Shown one piece after another: positions 8,451 to 17,487 of a stretch of DNA of 40,934 nucleotides. Below the pieces are notes generated by a model. The model searched no databases. It worked only from the letters and a program-made list of their open reading frames with translations, and was not told the DNA's origin. The translations under genes and the position numbers were made by a program. Each line of letters opens with the position of its first letter. Positions within the stretch are counted from its first letter, which is position 1. Source of the stretch: Pelagibacterium lacus (GTDB lineage Bacteria > Pseudomonadota > Alphaproteobacteria > Rhizobiales > Devosiaceae); contig NZ_QQNH01000025.1 in NCBI RefSeq assembly GCF_003345525.1, positions 1-40,934 of the forward strand. Direction: 5' to 3'.

Positions 8451-9737
8451 ATGACACAGGTTTTGCGCAAGGTCGCCATTGTGGGCTCGGCTCGGATTCC
8501 CTTCTGCCGCGCCTATACAGGCTATGAGAACGAATCCAACCTTTCCATGCTGGGCGCGGCGCTGGGCGGGCTGGCCGAGAAATATGGCCTCAAAGGCCAG
8601 AAGATCGGCGAGGTGTTCGCCGGCTCGGTGCTGTCCCATTCCAAGGATTTCAACCTCGCCCGCGAAGCGCTGCTCGACGCCGGCTTGTCGCCCGCGACGC
8701 CGGGCACCAGCCTGCAGATCGCCTGCGGCACCTCGCTGCAGGCGGCGCTGGTCTTGGCGGCCAAGATCGCCACGGGCGAAATCGACAGCGGCATCGCCGC
8801 CGGGTCCGATACGGTTTCGGACAGTCCGGTGGTGCTGGGCCCCAGGATGCAGAAGCGCATGATCGCCCTGTCGCGGGCCCGCAGTGCGGGCGAGAAATTC
8901 GCCGCGTTCAAGGGGTTCAATTTCGGCGAGATCGCCCCGGTCGCCCCCTCGACGCAGGAGCCGCGCACCGGGCTCTCCATGGGCGAGCATTGCGAATTGA
9001 TGGCCAAAGAGTGGGGCATTTCGCGCGAGGCCCAGGATGTCCTCGCCCTGCGCAGCCACCAGAATGCGACGCGGGCCTATGACGAGGGCTTCCACGACGA
9101 CCTGATCGTCCCCTGTGCTGGCATCTACAAGGACAACAATGTCCGCCCTGACGCCAGCCTGGAAAAGATGGCGACCATGAAGCCGGCCTTCGACAAGCGC
9201 TCGGGCCGGGGGACGCTGACGGCGGCCAATTCCACGCCGCTGACCGATGGCGCTGCCTCGGTGCTGCTGGCCAGCGAGGACTGGGCGCGCGAGCGCGGCC
9301 TGCCCATCCTCGGCTATCTCACCATGGGGGCGGTTTCGGCCAATGATTTCGCGCATGGGGACGGGCTGCTGATGGCCCCGACCATAGCGGTTTCCGACCT
9401 GCTGCGGCGGGCCGGGATCGGGTTCGGCGATATCGACCTTTTCGAGCTGCACGAGGCCTTCGCCGCCCAGGTCCTGTGCACCCTGGCTGCATGGGAAGAT
9501 TCCGACTACAATCGCGACGTTTTGGGGCGAGATGATCCGCTAGGGGCCATTCCTGTGGATAAAATCAACGTGTTTGGCTCCTCTTTGGCGTATGGCCATC
9601 CCTTCGCCGCTACGGGCGCGCGCATCCTGGGTTCCACGGCCAAAATGTTGAATACGCTGGAGAAAAACCGCGCCCTGATTTCGGTCTGTACGGCCGGGGG
9701 AATGGGGGTCGCCGCGCTTGTCGAACGGGGGAATTAA
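8451..9737 (+). CDS. fadI: Acetyl-CoA acyltransferase (3-ketoacyl-CoA thiolase)
   Basis: Thiolase cleaves 3-ketoacyl-CoA with coenzyme A to acetyl-CoA and a shortened acyl-CoA, closing the beta-oxidation cycle. All catalytic signatures are present in the 428 residues: the nucleophile Cys92 in QIACGTSLQAA, His334 in LHEAFAAQVL, His383 in YGHPFAATGARI, and the proton-donor Cys413 in SVCTAGGMGVAAL. Length and sequence resemble FadI (436 in E. coli) more than FadA (387). It starts three bases after the fadJ stop, so the two subunits are cotranslated and likely form the trifunctional complex. A terminator-like hairpin follows at 9773. Confidence 0.94.
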   Translation: MTQVLRKVAIVGSARIPFCRAYTGYENESNLSMLGAALGGLAEKYGLKGQKIGEVFAGSVLSHSKDFNLAREALLDAGLSPATPGTSLQIACGTSLQAALVLAAKIATGEIDSGIAAGSDTVSDSPVVLGPRMQKRMIALSRARSAGEKFAAFKGFNFGEIAPVAPSTQEPRTGLSMGEHCELMAKEWGISREAQDVLALRSHQNATRAYDEGFHDDLIVPCAGIYKDNNVRPDASLEKMATMKPAFDKRSGRGTLTAANSTPLTDGAASVLLASEDWARERGLPILGYLTMGAVSANDFAHGDGLLMAPTIAVSDLLRRAGIGFGDIDLFELHEAFAAQVLCTLAAWEDSDYNRDVLGRDDPLGAIPVDKINVFGSSLAYGHPFAATGARILGSTAKMLNTLEKNRALISVCTAGGMGVAALVERGN

Positions 9738-9772
9738 ACAGTGCTTGTCAAAGCCGATTGAGCAGGGATAGG

Positions 9773-9804
9773 CTCCCGTTTCAGATCAGCGGGAGACGAT
9801 TTTT
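9773..9804 (+). terminator. Likely terminator of the fadE-fadJ-fadI operon
   Basis: CTCCCG (9773-9778) pairs with CGGGAG (9790-9795) around an 11-base loop, followed after four bases by a run of five T. It lies 35 bases after the fadI stop and before oppA. The stem is short, so the call is moderate. Confidence 0.45.
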
Positions 9805-9898
9805 CCCGGTGTTCGCTATCGAGCCGCCCCGATCATCTCAAGGAGGGCGGCCATGGGCTGGAAACATCTGACGTCCAATTCTAAAGGAGACGACCATT

Positions 9899-11521
9899 AT
9901 GACACGTACCACCAAGCTACTGGCGGCGCTCGCTGCGACGACCTGCCTTGTCGCGCCCGCTATGGCGGCCAATGTTCCCGATGGGGCCACGCTGGCCGAC
10001 GACCAGTCGTTCACCTATCGCATCCTGGACGAATTCACTTCGCCCGATCCGCAGATCGTCGAGGACGTGTCGGGTTCGGAAATCGTACGTGACCTGTTCG
10101 AAGGCCTCATCAACCAGGATGCCGATGGCAATCCGGTTCCGGGCGTGGCCACCGAATGGTCCTCCAATGAAGACTTCACCGAGTGGACCTTCACCCTGCG
10201 CGACAACGCCGTCTGGTCCGATGGCGAGCCGGTGACGGCCCATGACTTCGTTTACGCCTGGAAGCGCCTGGTCGATCCGGCAACCGCTTCGCCCTATGCC
10301 TGGTTCGGCGAGCTGATGTCGCTGGACAACGCTTCGGCCATCATCGCCGGCGAGGCCGAGGTCGATGATCTGGGCGTCGAAGCCGTCGACGACCACACGC
10401 TGGTGGCCCGCCTGTCGGCGCCCCTGCCGCATTTCTACATGATGATGAGCCATGCTTCGACCTTCCCCGCCCCGCAATGGGTGATCGAGGAGCATGGGGA
10501 CCAGTGGACCCGTCCGGGCAATATCGTCACCAATGGCGCCTATATCCTGACCGAGCACGTGCCGCAGGAACGTTCGGTGCGCGAGAAGTCGGAGACCTAT
10601 TGGGACGCCGAGAACACCGTCATCGAGACCGTCACCGCGCTGGTGATCAATGACGAGAACCAGGCCCTGACCCGGTTCATGGCGGGCGAGCTCGACCGCA
10701 CGGAGGTGCCGATCGGCCAGTTCCCGCGCCTCGAGGAGGAGTATCCCGATACCGCGATCTCCATCCCGACCCTGTGCACCTATTACTACAATTTCAACCT
10801 GCGCGATAACGGCCCCGAGGCCACCCATGACGAGCGCGTGCGTCAGGCCCTCAGCTATGCCATCGACCGCGACGTGATCGTCAATCAGGTGCTGCAGGCC
10901 GGCCAGACCCCGGCCTATGTCTTCGCGCCGGTCGGCATGGCCAATATGGACACGCCCAATGTCGAGTATGAGAACTGGACGCAGGCCGAGCGCGACGCGC
11001 GTGCGGTCGAACTCCTCGCCGAGGCCGGCTACGGCCCCGATGGGGAAAGCCTCCAGCTCGGCATCCTCTACAACACTTCCGATGCGCACCGTCAGCTCGC
11101 CACCGTTGTCGGGCAGATGTGGGAGCAGAAGCTCGGCGTCCAGACCACGCTCGAAAACATGGAGTGGAACACCTTCCTCGACTCGCGTGAGAACGGCGAT
11201 TTCGACGTTTCGCGCGGCGGCTGGTGCGCTGACTACAACGATCCCTCGACCTTCCTCGACCTCTTCCAGACCACGTCCGGCTACAACGACGCCAAATATT
11301 CCAACACGGATGTCGATGCCATGCTGAACGAGGCGAAGGGTCTCGAGGATGCCGCCGATATCAACCGGCAGATCGAAGAGATCGTAGCAGTCGAAATGCC
11401 GATCATCCCGGTCTACCACTATGCCAATGCCTATATGCTGAATCCGCAGATCCAGGATTGGCCGGTCAACAATCTCGAAGCCAACTGGTACTCGAAAGAC
11501 CTCTACAAGATCGCCGAGTAA
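9899..11521 (+). CDS. oppA: Oligopeptide ABC transporter, periplasmic binding protein
   Basis: This is the solute-binding protein of a family 5 ABC importer, here most like OppA. The 540-residue precursor has a clear signal peptide (MTRTTKLLAALA, hydrophobic core, cleavage near AMAA, residue 23-24). Typical OppA segments follow: VRDLFEGLINQDADGNPVPG, WTFTLRDNAVWSDGEPVTAH, DFVYAWKRLVDP, RPGNIVTNGAYILTEHVPQE, RQALSYAIDRDVIV and the C-terminal FDVSRGGWCADYNDPSTFLD. There is no lipobox, so it is a free periplasmic protein. The ATG is preceded by AAAGGAG. It is the first gene of oppABCDF and is separated from oppB by 234 bases with a strong hairpin. The exact substrate range (oligopeptides or murein peptides) cannot be read from the sequence. 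Confidence 0.93.
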   Translation: MTRTTKLLAALAATTCLVAPAMAANVPDGATLADDQSFTYRILDEFTSPDPQIVEDVSGSEIVRDLFEGLINQDADGNPVPGVATEWSSNEDFTEWTFTLRDNAVWSDGEPVTAHDFVYAWKRLVDPATASPYAWFGELMSLDNASAIIAGEAEVDDLGVEAVDDHTLVARLSAPLPHFYMMMSHASTFPAPQWVIEEHGDQWTRPGNIVTNGAYILTEHVPQERSVREKSETYWDAENTVIETVTALVINDENQALTRFMAGELDRTEVPIGQFPRLEEEYPDTAISIPTLCTYYYNFNLRDNGPEATHDERVRQALSYAIDRDVIVNQVLQAGQTPAYVFAPVGMANMDTPNVEYENWTQAERDARAVELLAEAGYGPDGESLQLGILYNTSDAHRQLATVVGQMWEQKLGVQTTLENMEWNTFLDSRENGDFDVSRGGWCADYNDPSTFLDLFQTTSGYNDAKYSNTDVDAMLNEAKGLEDAADINRQIEEIVAVEMPIIPVYHYANAYMLNPQIQDWPVNNLEANWYSKDLYKIAE

Positions 11522-11537
11522 CGGTTTTTTGAGCACG

Positions 11538-11572
11538 ATGTCCCGCGCCGCGTGTTAAGGGGCGCGGGACAT
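11538..11572 (+). repeat. Perfect 12-bp hairpin between oppA and oppB
   Basis: ATGTCCCGCGCC (11538-11549) is exactly complementary to GGCGCGGGACAT (11561-11572), with an 11-base loop. A small second hairpin, CCCC-TTTTC-GGGG, follows at 11573-11585. It starts 17 bases after the oppA stop. In binding-protein transporter operons such hairpins protect the 3' end of the first message or partly terminate transcription, so that binding protein exceeds permease. There is no clean T run after the main stem, which favours stabilisation. The remaining intergenic sequence up to 11755 shows nothing else. Confidence 0.7.
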
Positions 11573-11755
11573 CCCCTTTTCGGGGTAAGAAATGACAGGG
11601 CGCACCTGCCTCACGCGCGCCTTTGCACCGAGTTCGCAAAGCGCTGACTGCCATGGGCCGATGGCCGCATATGGCATGCATCCCGATCGCCGGAGGGTTC
11701 CGGCCTGCATTGGGAGCGGACCCGAGGCCGTGGGGCGCAGGCACGGATCACCGAC

Positions 11756-12679
11756 ATGCTGAAATATATTCTCAAGCGCCTCGGGGTTGCGATCCCGACG
11801 ATGCTGATTCTCATCGTCTTTTCGTTCGTCCTGATGCGGCTTGCGCCGGGCGGGCCGTTCAGTTCCGAGCGTCCCCTGCCGCCGCAGGTGCTGGCTAATG
11901 TGAATGCCAAGTTCGGGCTGGACCAGCCCTGGCATATCCAGCTGTGGGAATACATGGTCGGCATCCTGACGCGCTTCGATTTCGGTCCGTCCTTCGCCTA
12001 TACCGACCGCTCGGTGAACGACATTATCGCGCAGGGCTTTCCGGTCACCTTCACCTATGGCACCTGGTCGTTCATCCTCGCGGTGCTGGTCGGGTGCACG
12101 CTGGGCATCGCCGCGGCGGTGCGTCACAATTCCTGGCTCGATTATTTCGCCGTCGGCACGTCGATCGGGGCGCAGGTCCTGCCCAATTTCGTGATGGCGC
12201 CCATCCTCGTGATCGTCTTCACCCTGTGGCTCGGCTGGCTGCCGGGGGGCGGCTGGCGCGGCGGGCAATGGCCCTATGTCATCATGCCGGTGATTGCCCT
12301 CGGGACCAGCTACATGGCGTCGATCGCGCGCATCACGCGCTCCTCCATGCTCGAAGTGCTGGGCTCCAATTTCATCCGCACGGCGCGGGCCAAGGGCATG
12401 CCCCCGATCCGTATCATCGTGCGCCATGCGCTCAAGCCCGCCCTCATGCCGCTGCTGTCCTATCTTGGGCCGGCCTTTGTGGGCATGGTCACCGGTTCGG
12501 TGGTCATCGACGTCTATTTCTCCACCGGCGGCATCGGGCAGTTGTTCACCAATTCGGCGTTCAACCGGGACTATTCGGTCATCATGGGCATCACCATTCT
12601 CCTCGGCGCGCTCACCATCACCTTCAACCTGCTGGTCGACATCCTCTATGCGTGGATCGACCCACGCATCCGGTACTAG
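11756..12679 (+). CDS. oppB: Oligopeptide ABC transporter permease OppB
   Basis: This is one of two membrane subunits forming the peptide channel. The 307 residues start with the OppB-type helix (MLKYILKRLGVAIPTMLILI) and the periplasmic GGPFSSERPLPP region found in OppB. About six membrane segments follow. The cytoplasmic EAA loop reads ARAKGMPPIRIIVRHALKPA, which docks onto the ATPases. The C-terminus YAWIDPRIRY is characteristic. The ribosome site before ATG 11756 is weak (GGATC), which fits lower expression than oppA. oppC follows nine bases after the stop. Confidence 0.94.
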   Translation: MLKYILKRLGVAIPTMLILIVFSFVLMRLAPGGPFSSERPLPPQVLANVNAKFGLDQPWHIQLWEYMVGILTRFDFGPSFAYTDRSVNDIIAQGFPVTFTYGTWSFILAVLVGCTLGIAAAVRHNSWLDYFAVGTSIGAQVLPNFVMAPILVIVFTLWLGWLPGGGWRGGQWPYVIMPVIALGTSYMASIARITRSSMLEVLGSNFIRTARAKGMPPIRIIVRHALKPALMPLLSYLGPAFVGMVTGSVVIDVYFSTGGIGQLFTNSAFNRDYSVIMGITILLGALTITFNLLVDILYAWIDPRIRY

Positions 12680-12688
12680 GAGGCGGAC

Positions 12689-13633
12689 ATGGTCTTGAGG
12701 CCTATTCGGGTACAAGCCGCGGCCGATCCGGTCGATGTGGACGACGCCAATTACGAGGTCGGCACCCGGTCGCGCTCGCTCTGGGCCGATGCGGCGCGGC
12801 GCTTCTTCCGCCACGCGCCCTCGGTGGTCAGCCTCGTCGCGCTGCTCCTTGTGGGGCTGTTTGCCTTCACCGGGCATTTCTTCGCCGCCTGGACCAATGC
12901 GCAGGTGGACTGGTCGGTGCTGGGACAGGTGCGGCTCAAGGGCATGCCGTCCTTTGAAACCGGCCATTATTTCGGCACCGACGATCTGGGGCGCGATCTC
13001 TATGCCCGCACCGTGCAGGGCAGCCAGGTCTCGCTGACCGTGGGACTGGTGGGGGCCGGCATCGCCGTGGTGGTGGGCACGCTCTATGGCGCCATCGCCG
13101 GATATTTCGGCGGACGGGTGGATTCGATCATGATGCGCCTGGTCGATATCCTCCTGTCCATTCCCTATATGTTCGTCCTCATCCTGCTGCTGGTGGTGTT
13201 CGGGCGGTCGATGACCATGCTGTTCGTGGGCATCGGGCTCATCTCCTGGCTCGACATGTCGCGCATCGTGCGCGGGCAGACCCTGTCGCTCAAGGAGAAG
13301 GAATTCGTCGAGGCGGCGCGCGCGGGCGGGGCGGGACATCTCACCATCATCCTGCGCCACATCATCCCCAACCTGCTGGGCATCGTGGTCGTCTATGCGA
13401 CGCTGCTGGTGCCGCAGATGATCCTCACCGAGAGCTTCATCTCGTTTCTCGGGCTGGGCGTGCAGGAGCCGCTCACCTCCTGGGGCGCGTTGATCAGCCA
13501 GGGCGCCGGCACCGTGATGTATGGCACGTTGTGGCAGCTGCTGTTCCCGCTGTTCTTCTTCATTGTCACCCTGTTCAGCTTCTACTTCGTCGGCGACGGC
13601 CTGCGCGACGCGCTCGACCCCCGCGACCGGTGA
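12689..13633 (+). CDS. oppC: Oligopeptide ABC transporter permease OppC
   Basis: This is the second channel subunit of the Opp importer, 314 residues. The N-terminal cytoplasmic stretch (about 1-45) leads into the first helix ([15 protein letters not shown]). The family hallmark [19 protein letters not shown] follows, then the transmembrane core and an EAA loop, [20 protein letters not shown]. It ends with [13 protein letters not shown], a standard OppC C-terminus. The ATG at 12689 is preceded by AGGAGG. The gene pairs with OppB, and the downstream ATPase genes follow at 13 bases. Confidence 0.95.
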   Translation: MVLRPIRVQAAADPVDVDDANYEVGTRSRSLWADAARRFFRHAPSVVSLVALLLVGLFAFTGHFFAAWTNAQVDWSVLGQVRLKGMPSFETGHYFGTDDLGRDLYARTVQGSQVSLTVGLVGAGIAVVVGTLYGAIAGYFGGRVDSIMMRLVDILLSIPYMFVLILLLVVFGRSMTMLFVGIGLISWLDMSRIVRGQTLSLKEKEFVEAARAGGAGHLTIILRHIIPNLLGIVVVYATLLVPQMILTESFISFLGLGVQEPLTSWGALISQGAGTVMYGTLWQLLFPLFFFIVTLFSFYFVGDGLRDALDPRDR

Positions 13634-13646
13634 GGAAAGGACGATC

Positions 13647-14633
13647 ATGAGTATGTTTGAAGTCACCGATCTTTCGGTGTCGTTCAAAACCCCCGATGGC
13701 GTCGTGCGTGCCGTCGACAAGATGAATTTTTCCATCGACAAGGGAAAGACCCTGGCCATCGTTGGGGAATCGGGGTCGGGCAAAAGCCAGACGGTCATGG
13801 CCGCCATGGGGCTTCTGGCCTCCAATGGCGTGGTGGACGGTTCGGTCCGGTTCGAGGGCCAGGAGCTGATCGGCATGAAGCCGGGGGCGCTCAACAAGAT
13901 CCGCGGCCGCGACATGGCGATGATCTTCCAGGACCCGATGACCTCGCTCAATCCCTATCTGCGCATCGAGGACCAGATGGCCGAGGTCCTGATGATCCAC
14001 AAGCGCATGAAGCGCAGGGAGGCGGTGGCCAAGTCCGAGGACATGCTGCGGACGGTGCATCTGCCCGATCCGGGGCGCATCCTGCGCCGGTTTCCGCATG
14101 AATTGTCCGGCGGTCAGCGTCAGCGCGTCATGATCGCCATGGCGCTGCTGTGCGATCCCAAGGTGCTGATCGCCGATGAACCGACCACGGCGCTGGACGT
14201 CACCGTGCAGGCCCAGATGCTCAAGCTCTTCGCGGAATTGACCGACAAGTTCGGTACGGCGCTGATCATCATCACCCACGATCTGGGCGTGGTGGCCGGG
14301 CTGGCCGACGAGATGATGGTGATGTATGCGGGCCGGGTCGTCGAGAAGGGGACGGTGGACGAATTGTTCTACGATCCGCGCCATCCCTATACGTTCGGCC
14401 TCCTGCATTCGACCCCGCATGTGCAGCAGGGCCGGGAGCGGCTGGCGCCGATCAAGGGGCTGCCGCCCAATCTCACCAACCTGCCGCCCGGATGCGCGTT
14501 CAACCCGCGCTGTGCCTATCGCTTCGATCGCTGCATCAAGGAGCGGCCGGACCTGATCCGGCGCGAGCACAACCGGCTGAGCGCGTGCTTTTACGAAGGC
14601 GAGATGAGCGAAGAGGACATGGCGGCGCAATGA
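13647..14633 (+). CDS. oppD: Oligopeptide ABC transporter ATP-binding protein OppD
   Basis: This 328-residue ATPase is one of the two that power peptide import. Walker A is GESGSGKSQ (40-48), the Q-loop segment is [14 protein letters not shown], the signature is LSGGQRQRV, Walker B is [12 protein letters not shown] and the switch is IITHDLGVV. The C-terminal oligopeptide-transport domain includes [10 protein letters not shown] and later cysteines (RFDRC) that in relatives bind an iron-sulfur cluster. I chose ATG 13647 after AGGAAAGGA; a second ATG lies two codons later. The stop overlaps the oppF start (ATGA). Confidence 0.95.
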   Translation: MSMFEVTDLSVSFKTPDGVVRAVDKMNFSIDKGKTLAIVGESGSGKSQTVMAAMGLLASNGVVDGSVRFEGQELIGMKPGALNKIRGRDMAMIFQDPMTSLNPYLRIEDQMAEVLMIHKRMKRREAVAKSEDMLRTVHLPDPGRILRRFPHELSGGQRQRVMIAMALLCDPKVLIADEPTTALDVTVQAQMLKLFAELTDKFGTALIIITHDLGVVAGLADEMMVMYAGRVVEKGTVDELFYDPRHPYTFGLLHSTPHVQQGRERLAPIKGLPPNLTNLPPGCAFNPRCAYRFDRCIKERPDLIRREHNRLSACFYEGEMSEEDMAAQ

Positions 14634-15658
14634 ATACCGATGCAAGCGTATTGCTCGATGTCGAGCACCTGACCAAGCGCTTTGCCATTGCCAACGGCAT
14701 CTTCCAGAAGCCCTTGATGCTGACGGCGGTCGACGATGTGAGCTTCAGCGTCCGGCGCGGGGAAACCCTCGGGATCGTCGGGGAATCGGGGTGCGGGAAA
14801 TCCACCCTCGGCCGGTGCATCCTGCAGCTCATCGAGCCCGATGACGGCAAGGTGCTGTGGCTGGGCAAGGACCTCACCGAGTTCTCCAAGCGCGACATGC
14901 GCAAAGCGCGTACCGACCTGCAGATCATCTTCCAGGACCCGCTGGCCTCGCTCAATCCGCGCATGACGGTGGGGGAGATCATCGCCGACCCCCTGCGCAC
15001 CCTCAAGCCGGAGATGAAGGCCGAGCAACGCAGGAAGCGCGTGCGCGAGATGATGGATGCCGTAGGGCTCCTGCCCGAGATGGCCAACCGCTATCCGCAT
15101 GAATTTTCCGGCGGCCAGGCGCAGCGCATCGGCATTGCCCGGGCGCTGGTTACCGGGCCCAAGCTGATCCTGTGCGACGAGCCGGTCTCGGCGCTCGACG
15201 TTTCCATCCAGGCCCAGATCCTCAACCTCCTGGCCGATCTCAAGGACGAGTTCGGGCTGACCCTGATCTTCATCAGCCACGACCTTTCGGTGGTGCGGCA
15301 TGTTTCCGACCGCATCCTGGTGCTATATCTGGGGCGCATCGCCGAGCTGGCGGAAAGCGAGACGCTCTATAACGAGCCCCGGCATCCCTATAGCCGGGCC
15401 CTCTTGACCGCTGTGCCGATCGCCGACCCCAGGCTGGCGCGGGAGAGCACCATAGAGGGGCTGGAGGGGGAAATCCCCTCGCCGATCAACCCGCCTTCGG
15501 GGTGCTATTTCCGCACGCGCTGCCCCTATGCGGTCGAGCGCTGCGCCCAGGTGGTGCCGCCGCTCGAGCTCACCGATGTGGCGTCGGAAGTGTCCTGCAT
15601 CCGCTGGGAGGAGATCAAGGCCGATCCGGAAAGTGCCCGCACCCGGGAAAGGCGCTGA
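14630..15658 (+). CDS. oppF: Oligopeptide ABC transporter ATP-binding protein OppF
   Basis: This is the second, 342-residue ATPase of the importer. Walker A is GESGCGKST (51-59). Next come [16 protein letters not shown], the signature [15 protein letters not shown], Walker [15 protein letters not shown] and the switch [11 protein letters not shown]. The C-terminal domain has [17 protein letters not shown], again with the conserved cysteines. The ATG at 14630 overlaps the oppD stop by four bases, which indicates translational coupling. The signature FSGGQ differs from the usual LSGGQ by one conservative change. No clear terminator is seen before the rpmJ promoter at 15709. Confidence 0.95.
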   Translation: MNTDASVLLDVEHLTKRFAIANGIFQKPLMLTAVDDVSFSVRRGETLGIVGESGCGKSTLGRCILQLIEPDDGKVLWLGKDLTEFSKRDMRKARTDLQIIFQDPLASLNPRMTVGEIIADPLRTLKPEMKAEQRRKRVREMMDAVGLLPEMANRYPHEFSGGQAQRIGIARALVTGPKLILCDEPVSALDVSIQAQILNLLADLKDEFGLTLIFISHDLSVVRHVSDRILVLYLGRIAELAESETLYNEPRHPYSRALLTAVPIADPRLARESTIEGLEGEIPSPINPPSGCYFRTRCPYAVERCAQVVPPLELTDVASEVSCIRWEEIKADPESARTRERR

Positions 15659-15708
15659 AATCCTGTCGAAACGCTCGAAAAACGCTGTTGAGGCGGTGTG
15701 ACTCGGCG

Positions 15709-15737
15709 TTGACACTTTTGGGCTTTGCCCCTATGTT
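15709..15737 (+). promoter_or_regulatory. rpmJ promoter
   Basis: A consensus -35 box TTGACA (15709-15714) and TATGTT (15732-15737) are separated by 17 bases. This is the best sigma-70-type promoter seen by eye in the window. It lies 65 bases before the rpmJ ATG and fits a highly expressed ribosomal protein gene. Confidence 0.7.
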
Positions 15738-15802
15738 CCGCGCCAACTGATGCTGCGGGGCCGTGTGCTCCGCCGATTTTTTTAAGGCCCCGAGGTTAGA
15801 AT

Positions 15803-15928
15803 ATGAAAATCCGCAACTCGCTCAAGGCGCTCATGGCGCGGCACCGGGACAACAAGCTGGTCCGCCGCCGCGGCCGCACCTATATCATCAACAAGGTCAA
15901 CAAGCGCATGAAGGCCCGCCAGGGCTGA
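15803..15928 (+). CDS. rpmJ: 50S ribosomal protein L36 (bL36), cysteine-free form
   Basis: This is a 41-residue basic ribosomal protein. It starts [20 protein letters not shown] and ends [17 protein letters not shown], which matches the bL36 form common in alphaproteobacteria. It contains no cysteine, so it lacks the zinc-binding CxxC and CxxxxH pattern of the other L36 type and does not need zinc. It is a single-gene unit with its own promoter (15709) and terminator (15949). Confidence 0.95.
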   Translation: MKIRNSLKALMARHRDNKLVRRRGRTYIINKVNKRMKARQG

Positions 15929-15948
15929 GCTGCCGCTTAGGCTGTTTG

Positions 15949-15977
15949 AAAAGGGCTCGCCTCGGCGGGCCTTTTTT
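15949..15977 (+). terminator. rpmJ terminator
   Basis: GGCTCGCC pairs with GGCGGGCC (one G-T pair) around a tight loop, preceded by AAAA and followed by six T. It lies 20 bases after the rpmJ stop. It is a classic intrinsic terminator. Confidence 0.8.
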
Positions 15978-15996
15978 CGTGGCCAGTCCAAGCAAT

Positions 15997-16026
15997 GAAA
16001 AAGGGCCGGTGCGTCGACCGGCCCTT
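15997..16026 (-). terminator. pyk terminator
   Basis: AAGGGCCGGT (16001-16010) pairs perfectly with ACCGGCCCTT (16017-16026) around six bases. On the minus strand the stem is followed by a run of T (complement of 15998-16002). It lies 24 bases after the pyk stop, back to back with the rpmJ terminator. Confidence 0.85.
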
Positions 16027-16050
16027 CCTGCTGATTTGCGTCTGGGCCGG

Positions 16051-17487
16051 TTATGACCCGCCAGCGCCGTCCTGGCCGACAAAGGCGATGCGCAGCATGT
16101 TGGTCGCGCCGGGGGTGCCCAGCGGCACGCCGGCGGTGATGGCCACCCGGTCGCCCGGACGCGCCAGGCCTTCCACATAGGCGATCGAGCAGGCGCGCCC
16201 GACCATGTCCTCGAGGGAGATGGCGTCCTCGGTCTGCACGCAATGCAGGCCCCAGACGATGGACAGCCTGCGCACGGTGGAAATCTTGGGCGAGAGCGCG
16301 ATGATCGGCTTGCTCGGCCGTTCGCGGGAGGCGCGGATGCCGGTGGAGCCCGAGGAGGTGTAGGTGACGATGGCGGCCAGATCGAGGGTTTCGGCCACCT
16401 GCCGGGTGGCGGCCGATATGGCGTCGGCGGCGGTCGCCTCGGGCTCGGTGGCCTGGGCGCGGATGATGCCGCGATAATTGGCGTCCTGCTCGACCGCCTC
16501 GGCGATCTTGTTCATCGTGGTGACGGCCTCGACCGGATAGGCGCCCGAAGCGCTTTCCGCCGAGAGCATGACCGCATCGGCCCCTTCGAACACCGCGATG
16601 GAGACGTCCGAGACCTCGGCGCGGGTCGGGACCGGCGCGGTGATCATGGATTCGAGCATCTGGGTGGCCACCACCACCGGCTTTCCGAGGCGGCGGCACA
16701 TGCGGATCATGCGCTTTTGCAGTCCAGGCACGGTTTCGAGCGGCATTTCCACGCCCAGGTCGCCGCGCGCGATCATGATGGCGTCCGAGAGCCGGATGAT
16801 TTCCTCGAGCCGTTCGATGGCCTGGGGCTTCTCGATCTTGGCGAGAACGCCGGCCCGGCCCTGCACCAGCTTGCGCACGTCGATCATGTCCTCGGGGCGC
16901 TGCACGAAGGACAGCGCCACCCAGTCGATTTCCATTTCGAGCGCGGCCTGGAGATCGGCGCGGTCCTTGTCGGTGAGGACCCCCACGGCGAGCATGGTAT
17001 CGGGCAGGGAGACGCCCTTGCGGTCCGAGAGCTTGCCGCCATAGACCACGGTGGTGTTGATCGCCTCGGGTGAAATCGCGGTGACGCGCAATTCGATCTT
17101 GCCGTCATCGAGCAGCAGCCGATCGCCCACGGCGATGGACGAGAATATCTCCGGATGGGGCAGGTAGATGCGGGTCTTGTCGCCCGGGGTGTCGGAGGCG
17201 TCGAGGGTGAAGGTCTCGTCCTTGGCCAGCATTACCGAGCCCTCGGCAAAGCGGCCGATGCGCAGCTTGGGGCCCTGCAGGTCGATGAGGATGCCAATGG
17301 GATATTTGAGTGTCCGCTCGACGGAGCGGATCTTGGCGACGGTCTCGCGCATCAGCTCATGGCTGGCATGGCTCATATTGATGCGGAAGACGTCGGCACC
17401 GGCCCGCGCCAGTTCCTCGATGACCTTGATGTCATTGGAGGCAGGGCCCAGCGTAGCCAGGATTTTGACGCGGCGCGATCTCTTCAT
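16051..17487 (-). CDS. pyk: Pyruvate kinase
   Basis: The enzyme converts phosphoenolpyruvate and ADP to pyruvate and ATP at the end of glycolysis. The 478 residues begin KILATLGPASNDIKVIEEL and carry FRINMSHASHE, IGILIDLQGPKLRIG, the active-site IMIARGDLGVEMPLE, and VVVATQMLESMITAPVPTRAE. The allosteric C-terminal domain includes TSSGSTGIRASRERP and ends near GATNMLRIAFVG. The ATG at 17485-17487 overlaps the stop of the upstream DUF1036 gene (ATGA), so the two are coupled, an arrangement common in rhizobia. A strong terminator follows. Confidence 0.95.
   Translation of the reverse strand: MKRSRRVKILATLGPASNDIKVIEELARAGADVFRINMSHASHELMRETVAKIRSVERTLKYPIGILIDLQGPKLRIGRFAEGSVMLAKDETFTLDASDTPGDKTRIYLPHPEIFSSIAVGDRLLLDDGKIELRVTAISPEAINTTVVYGGKLSDRKGVSLPDTMLAVGVLTDKDRADLQAALEMEIDWVALSFVQRPEDMIDVRKLVQGRAGVLAKIEKPQAIERLEEIIRLSDAIMIARGDLGVEMPLETVPGLQKRMIRMCRRLGKPVVVATQMLESMITAPVPTRAEVSDVSIAVFEGADAVMLSAESASGAYPVEAVTTMNKIAEAVEQDANYRGIIRAQATEPEATAADAISAATRQVAETLDLAAIVTYTSSGSTGIRASRERPSKPIIALSPKISTVRRLSIVWGLHCVQTEDAISLEDMVGRACSIAYVEGLARPGDRVAITAGVPLGTPGATNMLRIAFVGQDGAGGS

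Noticed and set aside
7326-9452. A 708-codon minus-strand frame over fadJ and fadI
   Set aside because: Both plus-strand genes are complete with catalytic residues in place; the antisense frame has no domain.
9745-9774. Possible oppA promoter TTGTCA-N18-TAGGCT
   Set aside because: The -10 box is poor and lies in the stem of the likely fad terminator; not firm enough to list as a feature.
11555-13951. A 798-codon minus-strand frame over oppB, oppC and oppD
   Set aside because: It is a mirror of codon bias in the opp genes; no motif or ribosome site.
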